Part shown: positions 26,192-34,445 of the stretch, piece by piece
Layout of the letters: every line of letters begins with the position of its first letter
Position numbering within the stretch: the first letter of the stretch is position 1
Assembly (NCBI GenBank): GCA_963695835.1
Contig: CAVOHR010000003.1
Coordinates: 248,001 to 312,000 of the forward strand
Direction of reading: 5' to 3'
Length of the DNA stretch: 64,000 nucleotides
Origin: VRUE01 sp963695835
Lineage (GTDB): Bacteria; Actinomycetota; Thermoleophilia; Solirubrobacterales; 70-9
Translations under genes and position numbers: made by a program
Notes under the pieces: generated by a model
Databases searched by the model: none
The model's input: the letters and a program-made list of their open reading frames with translations, nothing else
What the model was told of the DNA's origin: nothing

Positions 26192-27229
26192 GTGGGTCGC
26201 AGAGCCAAGATCGCGGTCGTCGCCGGCGCCCTCCTCCTCGTCCTCGTGGCGCTCGCCGGGTACGCATACGACAACTCGCAGAAGGAAACGATCGCCGACG
26301 GGGTGACGATCGGCGGGGTCGACGTCGGCGGCATGGACGCCGCCGAAGCGAAGCGCGCCGTGCGCCGGCAGCTGCTGGGCCCGCTGCGCCACTCGATCCG
26401 GGTCGGCTACGGCGGGCGGAGCTGGGAGCTGTCCGGGGAGGCACTCGACGTCCATGCCAACGTCGAAAGCGCCGTCGACCGGGCGCTCGCCGAGAGCCGC
26501 GAAGGGGGCCTGCCGGGCCGCCTCGTGCGCTACGTGACCGGCGAAGAAGTCGACAAACGGGTCTCTGCCGCCGTCACCTACTCCCAGCCGGCGGTCAACC
26601 GCTTCGTCCGTAGGGTCGCCGCCGCCGTCGACCGCGAAGCCCGCGACGCTACGGTCGAACCGAGCGTCGACTCGCTCCAGCTCGTCCGCGCTCGCAACGG
26701 CCGCAAGCTGCGCGACCGGCTGCTGACCAGGCAGCTGGAAGCGGCCGTGCTGAACGCGAACGCGGGCCACACGGTCGCCGCCCGGACCCACCCGGTCAAG
26801 CCCGAGATCACCGCGGGCGAAGTCGCCGCCGAGTACCCCAGCTACCTGACGCTCGACCGCGGCGCCTTCACCCTGCGACTCTGGAAGCACCTGAAGCTGG
26901 TCAAGTCCTACACCGTCGCGGTCGGTCAGGAAGGCCTGGAAACGCCGGCAGGGCTGTACCACATCGAAGAAATGGAAGTGAACCCGCCCTGGCACGTGCC
27001 GAACTCGGCCTGGGCCGGAAGCCTTGCCGGACAGACCATCCCGCCGGGTCCCGAAGACCCGATCAAGGCCCGCTGGATGGGCATCTTCGAAGGCGCCGGC
27101 ATCCACGGCACCGAAGAGACCTGGTCGCTGGGCCAAGCCGTCTCGCACGGCTGCGTGCGGATGTCGATTCCCGACGTGGAAGAACTCTACGACCAAGTCG
27201 AAGTCGGTACGCCGATTTACATCGGATAG
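26192..27229 (+). CDS. L,D-transpeptidase (YkuD) with a peptidoglycan-binding-like domain
   Basis: A 345-residue cell-wall enzyme that forms 3-3 cross-links between stem peptides. An N-terminal membrane anchor (AKIAVVAGALLLVLVALAGYAY) is followed by a PG_binding_4-like region (VTIGGVDVGGMDAAEAKRAV...SWELSGEALDV). The catalytic YkuD domain (about 230-345) has YLTLDRGAFTLRLWKHLKLVKSY, GIHGTEE and the active-site SHGCVRM (His and Cys). It acts outside the membrane. The gene stands alone; the next gene begins 62 bases on. Confidence 0.9.
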   Translation: MGRRAKIAVVAGALLLVLVALAGYAYDNSQKETIADGVTIGGVDVGGMDAAEAKRAVRRQLLGPLRHSIRVGYGGRSWELSGEALDVHANVESAVDRALAESREGGLPGRLVRYVTGEEVDKRVSAAVTYSQPAVNRFVRRVAAAVDREARDATVEPSVDSLQLVRARNGRKLRDRLLTRQLEAAVLNANAGHTVAARTHPVKPEITAGEVAAEYPSYLTLDRGAFTLRLWKHLKLVKSYTVAVGQEGLETPAGLYHIEEMEVNPPWHVPNSAWAGSLAGQTIPPGPEDPIKARWMGIFEGAGIHGTEETWSLGQAVSHGCVRMSIPDVEELYDQVEVGTPIYIG

Positions 27230-27291
27230 CGGACGCTGCAAACCGGCGCACGTTCGCAGGACGTACTTGGGCAAAGCCGAATCCCTAGCGT

Positions 27292-28179
27292 GTGGACTGG
27301 GATGAAGCGCTTGTCGCGCACGACCGAGACTCGAGGGCGCGGAATCTGGCCGAGCGAACCCGCAAGGCGTACGGGGTGGACCTCGGCCAGTTCGTCGCCT
27401 GGGCGAAGGAGCGGGGGCTGGAGCCGGGGAAGGTTCGCCATCGCGACGTGCGGCGCTACGGGGCCGGCCTCTCCTCCGGCGGCGCGGCGCCGGCTACGGT
27501 CGCCCGCAAGCTGGCCGCCGTGCGCGGCCTGTTCGACTTCCTCGTCCGCACCGAGCGGGTCGGGCAGAACCCGGCCGACCTGGTCTCCAGCCCGAAGCGC
27601 GAGGAGAAGCTGCCGAAGGTGCTGAGCGACGAGCAGATGAGGGGGATGCTGGAGGGGATCCCCGCCCACACGCCGCTGGAGCTGCGCGACCGGGCGATGC
27701 TCGAGCTGGCCTACGCCTGCGGGCTGCGCTGCGAGGAGATCGTCAACCTCGACGTCGGCTCTTTCGACTTCGACTCCGAGCAGCTGCGGGTGCTCGGCAA
27801 GGGCTCGAAGGAACGCCTGCTGCCGGTCGGCGAGCCGGCCCAGCGAGCCCTGCGCCGCTACGTCGAGCGCGGCCGCCACGCGCTCGCCACCGATCCGCGC
27901 GAGCCGGCGCTGCTCCTCTCCAAGAGCGGCCGCCGCCTCTCCAGCTCCGACGTGACCCGCCGCCTCGCCCTCTGGGTGCGTGAGGCCGCGCTCGCCGCCG
28001 GCGTCTCGCCGCACTCGCTGCGCCACAGCTTCGCCACCCACCTGCTGGAAGGCGGCGCCGACCTGCGGACGATCCAGGAGCTGCTCGGCCACGCCTCGAT
28101 CTCGACCACCCAGGTCTACACTCGGGTCGATGCGGCACGCCTGCGGGACGCGTACGCGACCACCCATCCGCGGGCCTGA
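27292..28179 (+). CDS. xerD: Tyrosine recombinase XerD/XerC
   Basis: Resolves chromosome dimers at dif. A 295-residue protein: an N-terminal SAM-like core-binding domain (about 1-90), then the catalytic domain with the first Arg in ACGLRCEEIVNL, Lys in GKGSKERLLPVG, HSLRHSFATHLL (His-x-x-Arg), LLGHASISTTQVYTRV (His and the nucleophile Tyr). It reads into a WhiG-like sigma gene, as in many actinobacteria. The start is a GTG. This is a chromosomal Xer, unlike the island recombinases at 39942 and 41150. Confidence 0.9.
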   Translation: MDWDEALVAHDRDSRARNLAERTRKAYGVDLGQFVAWAKERGLEPGKVRHRDVRRYGAGLSSGGAAPATVARKLAAVRGLFDFLVRTERVGQNPADLVSSPKREEKLPKVLSDEQMRGMLEGIPAHTPLELRDRAMLELAYACGLRCEEIVNLDVGSFDFDSEQLRVLGKGSKERLLPVGEPAQRALRRYVERGRHALATDPREPALLLSKSGRRLSSSDVTRRLALWVREAALAAGVSPHSLRHSFATHLLEGGADLRTIQELLGHASISTTQVYTRVDAARLRDAYATTHPRA

Positions 28180-28204
28180 CCCTCGAAAAAGCGCCCTGCA
28201 ACCG

Positions 28205-28210
28205 TAGAAT
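28205..28210 (+). promoter_or_regulatory. -10 box (TAGAAT) of the sigma-factor gene
   Basis: TAGAAT ends 13 bases before the ATG at 28224. It is close to the consensus TATAAT, and the spacer is short. Confidence 0.4.
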
Positions 28211-28223
28211 CGAGCCCAATTCC

Positions 28224-28997
28224 ATGGAAACCGGCGTCAAAGAGGTGGAGCTGCGCGATCTGTGGCGCCGCTACAAGGGGGAAGGCGACTCCGGCGCCCG
28301 CGAGCGCCTCGTCGTCGCCTACTCGCCGCTGGTCAAGTTCGTCGCCGGCCGGCTCGGCGCCGGCCTGCCCTCGCACGTCGACGACGCCGATCTGATCTCC
28401 TACGGCCTGATGGGCCTGATCGGGGCGATCGAGCGCTTCGAGCCCGAGCGCGGGATCAAGTTCGAGACCTTCGCGATGACCCGGATCCGCGGCGCGATCA
28501 TCGACGAGCTGCGCTCGCTCGACTGGGTGCCGCGCTCGGTCCGCTCGCGGGCGCGCGAAATCGAGGCCGCCCAGTCGAAGCTCGAACACAAGCTCCAGCG
28601 GGCGCCGACCGACGCCGAGCTGGGCGCCAAGGTCGGCCTCAGCGAAGAGGAGCTGCAGAACGCGCTGCTGGAGATCGCCAATTCCTCGGTCTACGCCCTC
28701 GACGAGCTGTGGTCGATCTCCGACTCCTCCGGCGACCAGGTCTCGCTGCTCGACACGATCTCCGACCCGCGCGCCGACGACCCGCAGGAATCGCTCGCCA
28801 GCAGCGAGGTCAAGGACGCCCTCACCGAGGCGGTCGCCGGCCTGCCGGAGCGCGAGCAGCTCGTCGTCGCCCTCTACTACTACGAGAACCTGACCCTGCG
28901 CGAGATCGGCGAGGTGCTCGGGGTGACCGAGTCGCGCGTCTCCCAGCTGCACACCAAGGCGGTGATGCGGTTGAAGTCCGCTTTGCAGGACGTCTAG
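28224..28997 (+). CDS. FliA/WhiG-family RNA polymerase sigma factor
   Basis: A 257-residue group 3 sigma factor. Region 2 is LVVAYSPLVKFVAGRLGAGLPSHVDDADLISYGLMGLIGAIERFEP with KFETFAMTRIRGAIIDELRSLDWVPRSVR. Region 3 is RAPTDAELGAKVGLSEEELQ and region 4 is LPEREQLVVALYYYENLTLREIGEVLGVTESRVSQLHTKAVMRLK. In flagellated bacteria FliA drives motility genes; in Streptomyces WhiG drives sporulation. No flagellar or sporulation gene is in the window, so its regulon is unknown. Confidence 0.9.
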   Translation: METGVKEVELRDLWRRYKGEGDSGARERLVVAYSPLVKFVAGRLGAGLPSHVDDADLISYGLMGLIGAIERFEPERGIKFETFAMTRIRGAIIDELRSLDWVPRSVRSRAREIEAAQSKLEHKLQRAPTDAELGAKVGLSEEELQNALLEIANSSVYALDELWSISDSSGDQVSLLDTISDPRADDPQESLASSEVKDALTEAVAGLPEREQLVVALYYYENLTLREIGEVLGVTESRVSQLHTKAVMRLKSALQDV

Positions 28998-29005
28998 CGG
29001 CGGTC

Positions 29006-29011
29006 TAATCT
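29006..29011 (+). promoter_or_regulatory. -10 box (TAATCT) of the EF-G-like gene
   Basis: TAATCT ends 6 bases before the GTG at 29018 in the 20-base gap after the sigma gene. A leaderless start is likely. Confidence 0.45.
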
Positions 29012-29017
29012 CGGACC

Positions 29018-31102
29018 GTGCCACACAAGGCCGCAGACCGGATTCGCAACGTCGCCCTGATCGGGCACCGGGGCTGCGGCAAGACGAGCCTGCACGAGGC
29101 GATGCTGTTCGAGGCGGGGGCGACACGCCGGCTGGGCACGGTCGCCGACGGGACCACGATCTCCGACCAGGAGCCCGACGAGCAGGAGCGCGGGATGTCG
29201 ATCGGCGCCGCGGTCGCCGGCTTCGAGCACGACGGGCGCGAGATCAACCTGATCGACACGCCGGGCGAGCCGAGCTTCGTCGCCGACGCCGCCGCGGCGC
29301 TGCGGATCGCCGACTCGGCGGTGGTCGTCGTCAACGCGGTCAACGGGGTCGAGGTGCAGACCGAGCGACTCTGGCGCCGCGCCGACGCCGAGGGCCTGGC
29401 GCGGCTCGTCTTCGTCAACATGCTCGACCGCGAGCGGGCCGACTTCCTCGTCGTCCTCGACTCGCTGAAGAGCGCCTTCGGCCCGCACGTCGTCGCCACC
29501 GAGATCCCGATCGGCGCCGAGCAGGGCGTGCGCGGGGTGATCGACCTGATCGACCTCGAGGCCTTCGTCTACGAGGGGACGGGTCCGGGCGCCGCCGAGC
29601 GGATCGAGATCCCGGATGACCTGCGCCCCCAAGCCGAGGAGTACCGCGAGCGGCTGATGGACGAGGTGGCGGAGATCTCCGACGAGCTGATGGAGCGCTA
29701 CCTCGACGGCGTGGAGATCGACCACTCCGAGATCGTCGGCGTGCTGAAGCAGGGCGTCACCGCGGGGCGGATCTTCCCGGTCACATGCGGGGTCGCGACC
29801 CGCAACCTCGGCGCCGACCGCCTGCTCGAGGCCCTGGTCGAGGACCTGCCCTCGCCGGCGATGCGCGGCGCGGTCGCGGCGCTCGGCCCGGGCGGCGAGG
29901 CGATCGAGGTCGAGCCCGACGAGGACGGCCCCCTGGTCGCCTACGTCTTCAAGACGCTCGCCGACCCCTACGCCGGGCGGATCAACCTCTTCCGCGTCTA
30001 CCGCGGCACGCTGCGCTCCGACTCGCAGGCGTTCGACGCGACCCGCGGCGAGAAGGAGCGGATCGGCCAGCTCGGCCGGCCGCTCGGCAAGGAGCTGAGC
30101 CCGGTGAGCGAGCTGGGGGCGGGAGAGATCGGCGCGGTCGCCAAGCTGAAGCGCACCCAGGCCGGCGACGTCCTCTGCGAGGGCCGCGAGGAGATCGCCT
30201 TCGCGCCACTCGACCTGCCGGTGCCGGTGATGGCCTTCGCCTACGAGTCGAAGTCGAAGGGCGACGAGGAGAAGGCCGCGGCGGCGGTGCGGCGCCTCGC
30301 CGAGGAGGACCCGACGCTCGACCTGCACCGCGACCCGCAGACCGGCGAGCAGATCCTCGCCGGTCTGACCCAGATCCACGTCGAGGTGATCGTCGAGCGG
30401 ATGCGGCGCCGCTTCGGCGCCGAGATCGAGCTTCACCCGCCGCGCGTCCCCTACCAGGAGTCGATCCGCCGCCCGGCCGAAGCCCACGCCCGCTACAAGA
30501 AGCAGTCCGGCGGGCGCGGCCAGTTCGCCGACTGCAGGATCGAGATCGAGCCGGCCGAGCAGGGCGCCGGGCTCGACTTCGTCGACAAGATCAAGGGGGC
30601 GGCGATCCCCGGCAGCTTCATCCCCGCGGTCGAGAAGGGGGTGGAGGAGGCGATGCGCCACGGCACCATCGCCGGCTACCCGGTCAAGGACGTGCGGGTG
30701 AAGCTGGTCGACGGCAAGCACCACGACGTCGACTCCTCGGAGATGGCCTTCAAAGTCGCCGGCTCGATGGCCTTCCGCGAGGCGATGGAAGCCGCCGACC
30801 CGGTCCTGTTGGAGCCGATCGTGCGGCTGACCGTGAGCTGCCCGGAGGAGGTGGTCGGCGACGTGCTGGGCGACCTCAACGCCCGCCGCGGGCACCCGCT
30901 GGGAATGGAGCCGAAGGGCGCGGCGACCGAGGTGCGGGCGGAGGTGCCGATGGCCGAGGTGCTCGACTACGCGCCCGACCTGCGCTCGATCAGCGGCGGG
31001 CGGGCCGACTTCACGGTCGAGCTCGACCGCTACGAGGAGGTGCCGGCCCAGCTCGCCGAGCGCGTAATCGCCTCGGCGGCCGCTGCTAGTTTGGCGGGGT
31101 GA
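29018..31102 (+). CDS. EF-G-like translational GTPase (EF-G2 type)
   Basis: A 694-residue five-domain GTPase. The P-loop is GHRGCGKTS, unlike the AHIDAGKTT of canonical EF-G. The G3 motif is DTPGEPSFVADA (EF-G has DTPGHVDF, so the His is replaced by Glu). G4 reads NMLD instead of NKID. Domains III-V are recognisable (AYESKSKGDEEKAAAAVRRLAEEDPTL, GGRGQFADCRIEIEP, GAAIPGSFIPAVEKGVEEA, DVLGDLNARRGHPLG). These changes are typical of the second EF-G seen in many actinobacteria, whose role is unclear. It overlaps the next gene by 4 bases (GTGA). Confidence 0.88.
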   Translation: MPHKAADRIRNVALIGHRGCGKTSLHEAMLFEAGATRRLGTVADGTTISDQEPDEQERGMSIGAAVAGFEHDGREINLIDTPGEPSFVADAAAALRIADSAVVVVNAVNGVEVQTERLWRRADAEGLARLVFVNMLDRERADFLVVLDSLKSAFGPHVVATEIPIGAEQGVRGVIDLIDLEAFVYEGTGPGAAERIEIPDDLRPQAEEYRERLMDEVAEISDELMERYLDGVEIDHSEIVGVLKQGVTAGRIFPVTCGVATRNLGADRLLEALVEDLPSPAMRGAVAALGPGGEAIEVEPDEDGPLVAYVFKTLADPYAGRINLFRVYRGTLRSDSQAFDATRGEKERIGQLGRPLGKELSPVSELGAGEIGAVAKLKRTQAGDVLCEGREEIAFAPLDLPVPVMAFAYESKSKGDEEKAAAAVRRLAEEDPTLDLHRDPQTGEQILAGLTQIHVEVIVERMRRRFGAEIELHPPRVPYQESIRRPAEAHARYKKQSGGRGQFADCRIEIEPAEQGAGLDFVDKIKGAAIPGSFIPAVEKGVEEAMRHGTIAGYPVKDVRVKLVDGKHHDVDSSEMAFKVAGSMAFREAMEAADPVLLEPIVRLTVSCPEEVVGDVLGDLNARRGHPLGMEPKGAATEVRAEVPMAEVLDYAPDLRSISGGRADFTVELDRYEEVPAQLAERVIASAAAASLAG

Positions 31103-31626
31103 GTCCCGACGAGAGCTGCGCTGTCTGCGGCCGCAACATCCTGGCCGGCGAGCGGACCCGCTCCTACATGAGCCCCAAGGACGGCCCGCGGCTGGTCTGC
31201 GAGCTGTGCCGCGGGCGGGCCGAGCGGCTCGGCTGGGTCGACCCGGCGGCGCCCGGGGCCAACGTCGGCCGCCGCCCGCCGGAGCCGGAGGCGTCGGAGT
31301 CGCCCGTGGGCCGGCTGGAGCGCGCCGCGCTGCGCTTCAACACCAGCGACGCCGCCCGCACCGTCGCCGGCCTGATCCGCACCCTCGGGCAGCCCTGGGT
31401 CTCGATCGGCTCTCTGGCCGGCTCGCCCAGCGAGGTGCGGGTGACGGTCGCCTGGGAGCTGACCTGGTACCAGTGGGGGGTCGACCTCGGCGACGAGATG
31501 CGCGCCGTCTTCGAGGTCGACAGGGGCAACGAGCTGGACCAGCTCGACGGCTCGGCGCGGCAGTGGAACGCCGGCACCGCCGACGGCGGCCGGATCGTGG
31601 TCGGCGCCGGCGAGCCGGTCGGCTGA
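31099..31626 (+). CDS. Conserved hypothetical protein with a zinc-ribbon N-terminus
   Basis: A 175-residue protein. The N-terminus has CAVCGRNILAGERTRSY and LVCELCRGRAE, two CxxC pairs fit to bind zinc. The C-terminal 100 residues (VAGLIRTLGQPWVSIGSLAGSPSEVRVTVAWELTWYQWGVDL) form an alpha/beta domain that I cannot assign. Its start overlaps the EF-G-like gene, and RNase HI follows after 5 bases, so it belongs to a three-gene transcript. Function unknown. Confidence 0.7.
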   Translation: MSPDESCAVCGRNILAGERTRSYMSPKDGPRLVCELCRGRAERLGWVDPAAPGANVGRRPPEPEASESPVGRLERAALRFNTSDAARTVAGLIRTLGQPWVSIGSLAGSPSEVRVTVAWELTWYQWGVDLGDEMRAVFEVDRGNELDQLDGSARQWNAGTADGGRIVVGAGEPVG

Positions 31627-31631
31627 GGGCC

Positions 31632-32030
31632 GTGGAGAAGCTGGTGGTCAACGTCGACGGCGGCGCCCGGGGCAACCCGGGCCCGGCGGCGATCGGGGTC
31701 GTCGTCCAGAGCCCCGAGGGCGACGTGCTGGAGGAGCGTGGCGAGCGGATCGGCGTGGCGACCAACAACGTCGCCGAGTACCGGGCGCTGCTGCTCGGGA
31801 TCGAGCGCGCGGCCGAGCTCGGCGCGCGCGAGCTGGAGCTGGTCGGCGACTCGGAGCTGATCGTGCGCCAGGTGAAGGGCGAGTACAAGGTCAAGGACGC
31901 CACCCTGCGCGAGCTCCACGCCGAGGTGAAGCGCGCCCTGCGCCCGTTTGAGAGCTGGTCGATCCGCCACGTCCGCCGCGAGCAGAACGCCGAGGCCGAC
32001 CGCCTCGTCAACGAGTCCCTCGACGGTTGA
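31632..32030 (+). CDS. Ribonuclease HI family protein
   Basis: A 132-residue RNase H-fold protein. The catalytic acidic set is visible: VNVDGGARGNPGPAAIGVVV (first Asp), NNVAEYRALLLGIERA (Glu), LVGDSELIVRQVKGEYKVKD (Asp) and REQNAEADRLVNESL (last Asp). This NVDGGARGNPG type is common in actinobacteria, sometimes fused to a phosphatase domain; here it stands alone. It starts with GTG 5 bases after the zinc-ribbon gene. tRNA-Gly follows after 83 bases. Confidence 0.88.
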   Translation: MEKLVVNVDGGARGNPGPAAIGVVVQSPEGDVLEERGERIGVATNNVAEYRALLLGIERAAELGARELELVGDSELIVRQVKGEYKVKDATLRELHAEVKRALRPFESWSIRHVRREQNAEADRLVNESLDG

Positions 32031-32097
32031 CCGGCGCCGCCGGTCGGGCGCAGTAGGCACGATCCCCCTGCCCTGCTCGCTCCTCACGAGCTGAATG

Positions 32098-32103
32098 TAG
32101 AAT
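32098..32103 (+). promoter_or_regulatory. -10 box (TAGAAT) of tRNA-Gly
   Basis: TAGAAT lies 10 bases before the first base of the tRNA. No clear -35 box is seen. Confidence 0.4.
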
Positions 32104-32113
32104 CCCGCTCCGC

Positions 32114-32187
32114 GCGGCTGTAGCTCAGCTGGCTAGAGCGTCTGCTTGCCATGCAGAAGGTCGTGGGTTCGAATCCCATCAGCCGCT
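32114..32187 (+). tRNA. tRNA-Gly (anticodon GCC)
   Basis: All arms fold: acceptor GCGGCTG/CAGCCGC (32114-32120 with 32180-32186) plus discriminator T, D-arm GCTC/GAGC, anticodon stem TCTGC/GCAGA around TTGCCAT with GCC at 32148-32150, and T-arm GTGGG/CCCAT around TTCGAAT. CCA is not encoded. The 3' part from the anticodon loop on is the attachment core repeated at 37044, 44949 and 59442. Confidence 0.95.
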
Positions 32188-32273
32188 TCGCATCGAATCC
32201 CCTGCAAGTGGGCCGGTGGGCCTCGGCGGGGGAATCCAAATCCAACCGGAACCACCCCCGCATATCGCCTTCA

Positions 32274-32305
32274 TTTCGGGAACTAATTCGAATTAGTTCC
32301 CGAAA
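32274..32305. repeat. 32-bp perfect palindrome near the left end of element A
   Basis: The sequence reads TTTCGGGAACTAATTC followed by its exact complement. It lies 87 bases after the tRNA. The outer arms TTTCGGGAAC/GTTCCCGAAA are the same as in the palindromes at 36895 and 59293, and the 38 bases to its right recur at 54270-54320. Confidence 0.85.
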
Positions 32306-32370
32306 CCGCCCCGATGCGCGGCGAATAGCGCCGATTGCGGCCGGTGAGGAGGCCGGGGCGTGACGGGCCG

Positions 32371-32571
32371 CTACAGGACGCGCAGCTTCTCGACCGGCAC
32401 GACCACGATCCGATCGAGGATCGGCTCGGCCGGCAGCGAGGTCAGCTCGACGATCACCTTGTCGCCGTCCAGCACGTCGGTGATGCCGCCCCGCGCGCCC
32501 GCGGGCGCTCCATCGACCGGCTTGGTCAACTCGACCAGCCCACCGATGGCGATCTCACGCGTCGCTGCCAT
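32371..32571 (-). CDS. Small DUF4926-like protein, probable partner of the next gene
   Basis: A 66-residue protein reading IGGLVELTKPVDGAPAGARGGITDVLDGDKVIVELTS. The pattern of short beta strands with a central G-G/D-turn resembles the small barrel of DUF4926 proteins. It begins 4 bases after the stop of the 117-residue gene and must be translated with it. DUF4926/DUF6883 neighbours are known from many genomes and have been suspected to be toxin-immunity or toxin-antitoxin pairs; that role is inference. Confidence 0.5.
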   Translation of the reverse strand: MAATREIAIGGLVELTKPVDGAPAGARGGITDVLDGDKVIVELTSLPAEPILDRIVVVPVEKLRVL

Positions 32572-32575
32572 GGGC

Positions 32576-32929
32576 CTAATTGTACGGGGTGGGGTAGGCG
32601 GTGACCAGCCGTGGCGCCTCGCCCTCGGCTGCGAAGTGCCAAGCGCTGGTCACCCTCGCCGACCGCTCCCCGACTCGCAGGTCCACCACGACCCCGCAGG
32701 AGACGCCGCCCGCTTCAGGGATGCGAACCATCTGGATCGGCGCCTCGCGCACCGCTTCCTTGAGCGCCTGCCAGGCCTGCTCCCAATCGTCGCTCTCGAC
32801 GCGCAGGACGCGAGCCCATTCCGGGCCGTGGCCCCGGTCGGCCAGAATCCAGTCCTCCCACTTCTCCGGGATGCACCAGGCATCCGCCGAGCGCGGCAGC
32901 GTCCCTCCAATCTCCGGCGGCCATCCCAT
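32576..32929 (-). CDS. DUF6883-like protein
   Basis: A 117-residue protein: CIPEKWEDWILADRGHGPEWARVLRV, then DDWEQAWQALKEAVREAPIQMVRIPEAGGVSCGVVVDLRVGERSARVTSAWHF and LVTAYPTP at the end. The order (IP-x-KW/L, WARVLRV, LVTAYP) matches DUF6883, a small domain found alone or at the C-terminus of polymorphic toxins. It leads the two-gene unit with the DUF4926-like gene. No signal peptide. Assignment is from memory of the family pattern. Confidence 0.5.
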   Translation of the reverse strand: MGWPPEIGGTLPRSADAWCIPEKWEDWILADRGHGPEWARVLRVESDDWEQAWQALKEAVREAPIQMVRIPEAGGVSCGVVVDLRVGERSARVTSAWHFAAEGEAPRLVTAYPTPYN

Positions 32930-32960
32930 GGCGCGCGCACCCTACTGTCCTCGGTCGCCA

Positions 32961-33095
32961 TTGCACTACGAACTGGCCGAACGCCAGGCGATCGTCGCGA
33001 CGCTCCGCTTCTCCGGCCCGCGCGCGCACGAGCTCTGCAACCTGCTCTGGCGCGACGTCGACCTCGCGAACGGGCGCCTGTTCATCGGACGTGAC
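32961..33095 (+). pseudogene. Remnant of a tyrosine recombinase (integrase of element A)
   Basis: 45 codons in one frame read IVATLRFSGPRAHELCNLLWRDVDLANGRLFIGRD. This is the segment around the first catalytic Arg of phage-type integrases (usually TLxxxGLRxSELxxLRWxDVDL). Both ends are missing; after GRD the sequence becomes unrelated. It is the only trace of an integrase in element A. Confidence 0.65.
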
Positions 33096-33255
33096 TGTCT
33101 CCGTCAATCGCTTGCTGGGCGAGGCACTGATCGAGAGGGGACTGGCAACGGTGGGATGGGGCTGACGAGCCTCGATCGTCACAACTGAGCCAGGCCGGGT
33201 TTGACGGAGACCTTGAAACCAGGATTCCTACCTGGAAGAAGGGAACTCCCAAGCC

Positions 33256-33558
33256 ATGCCACGACAGAAGAAATACCCCGATGAGCTGCTCGATCGCGGT
33301 GCCCGGATGGTCGCCGAGTCCGGCCGTCCGATTGCCCACGTAGCCCGCGACCTGGGCATCCACCACGAGACCCTGCGCAAGTGGGTGCGCCAGGCCGAAG
33401 CCGACGCCGGCAAGCGCAAGGAGCTGCTGAGCAGCCAGGAGCGCGAGGAGCTGAAGGCGCTGCGCGGTGAGGTGCGCGAACTGCGCCGGGCCAACGAGAT
33501 CCTCAAGAGCGCTTCGGCGTTTTTCGCCGCCGAGCTCGACCCACGCCGAACGAAGTGA
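33256..33558 (+). CDS. IS3 transposase subunit OrfA
   Basis: A 100-residue protein: helix-turn-helix (YPDELLDRGARMVAESGRPIAHVARDLGIHHETLRKWVRQAE) followed by a leucine-zipper-like helix (REELKALRGEVRELRRANEILKSASAFFAAELD). It binds the IS ends. Its TGA overlaps the GTG of orfB (GTGA). I do not see the A6G slippery site used by some IS3 elements for fusion. Confidence 0.92.
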   Translation: MPRQKKYPDELLDRGARMVAESGRPIAHVARDLGIHHETLRKWVRQAEADAGKRKELLSSQEREELKALRGEVRELRRANEILKSASAFFAAELDPRRTK

Positions 33559-34445
33559 GCTCCTATATCGAGGAGCACCGCGAGCGCTTCGGGGTCGAGC
33601 CGATCTGCAGGATCCTGGAGGTGTCGGCCTCCGCCTACTACGAGCGACGAACCGCTCGCCGATCGGCCCGCGCGCTCGAGGACGAGCGCCTGCTTGCCCG
33701 CATCCGCGAGGTCCACGAGCGCAACTACTGCGCCTACGGCTACCGGCGGATGTCGATCGCCTTGAAGCGCGAAGGGGAGGATGTCGGCAAGAGCCGCATT
33801 CAGCGGCTGATGCGAGAAGCTGAGATCCAAGGCGCAAAGCGGCGCGGGAAGCCATGGCGCACAACGAAAGCCGACCCGACGGCGCAGCGCCGCCCGGATC
33901 TGGTCGAGCGCGACTTCAGCGCCGAGGCGCCCAACCGACTTTGGGTCGGCGACTTCACCTACCTGCGCTCGTGGGAGGGCGCCCTGTTCTTCTCCTTCGT
34001 GATCGACGCCTTCTCGCGCAAGGTCGTTGGCTGGCAGCTCGCCTCCCATATGCGCACCGACCTGGTGCTCGACGCGCTGCGGATGGCCCTCGCCCAGCGC
34101 GAGCCCGGCGCCGACTTCGGGCTGGTGGCACACACCGACCGCGGCTCTCAATACACCTCTGCCGACTACACCCAAGAACTGAACGACCACAGCGTCCTCG
34201 CCTCGGTCGGCACTGTCGGCGATGCCTATGACAACGCGATGGCGGAGTCCTTCGTCGACAGCTTCAAGACCGAGCTGATCGCCGACCGCGTCTGGCGCTC
34301 TCGCACGCAACTCGAGCTGGCCGTCGTCGAGTATGTCGCCTGGTTCAACAACGAGCGCCTGCACGAATCCCTGGGCGATGTCCCACCCGCTGAGTTCGAG
34401 GACCTATACGTTGCCGAGGGGGTCCAACTGAGCAATCTCTCTTAA
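33555..34445 (+). CDS. IS3 transposase subunit OrfB, DDE integrase
   Basis: A 296-residue protein. An N-terminal HTH_21-like part (CRILEVSASAYYERRTARRS...YGYRRMSIALKREGEDVGKSRIQRLMREA) precedes the rve catalytic core: LWVGDFTYLRSWEGALFFSFVIDAFSRKVVGW (first Asp), HTDRGSQYTS (second Asp) and GDAYDNAMAESFVDSFKTELI (Glu), then FNNERLHESLGDVPPAEFE. All catalytic residues are present, so the element may be active. Confidence 0.94.
   Translation: MSSYIEEHRERFGVEPICRILEVSASAYYERRTARRSARALEDERLLARIREVHERNYCAYGYRRMSIALKREGEDVGKSRIQRLMREAEIQGAKRRGKPWRTTKADPTAQRRPDLVERDFSAEAPNRLWVGDFTYLRSWEGALFFSFVIDAFSRKVVGWQLASHMRTDLVLDALRMALAQREPGADFGLVAHTDRGSQYTSADYTQELNDHSVLASVGTVGDAYDNAMAESFVDSFKTELIADRVWRSRTQLELAVVEYVAWFNNERLHESLGDVPPAEFEDLYVAEGVQLSNLS

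Noticed and set aside
33094..33110. A second IS3 end (TGTCTCCGTCAA) left of the IS
   Set aside because: Only about 11 bases match the right end, and the next 15 do not. Noted as a possible scar but not supported.
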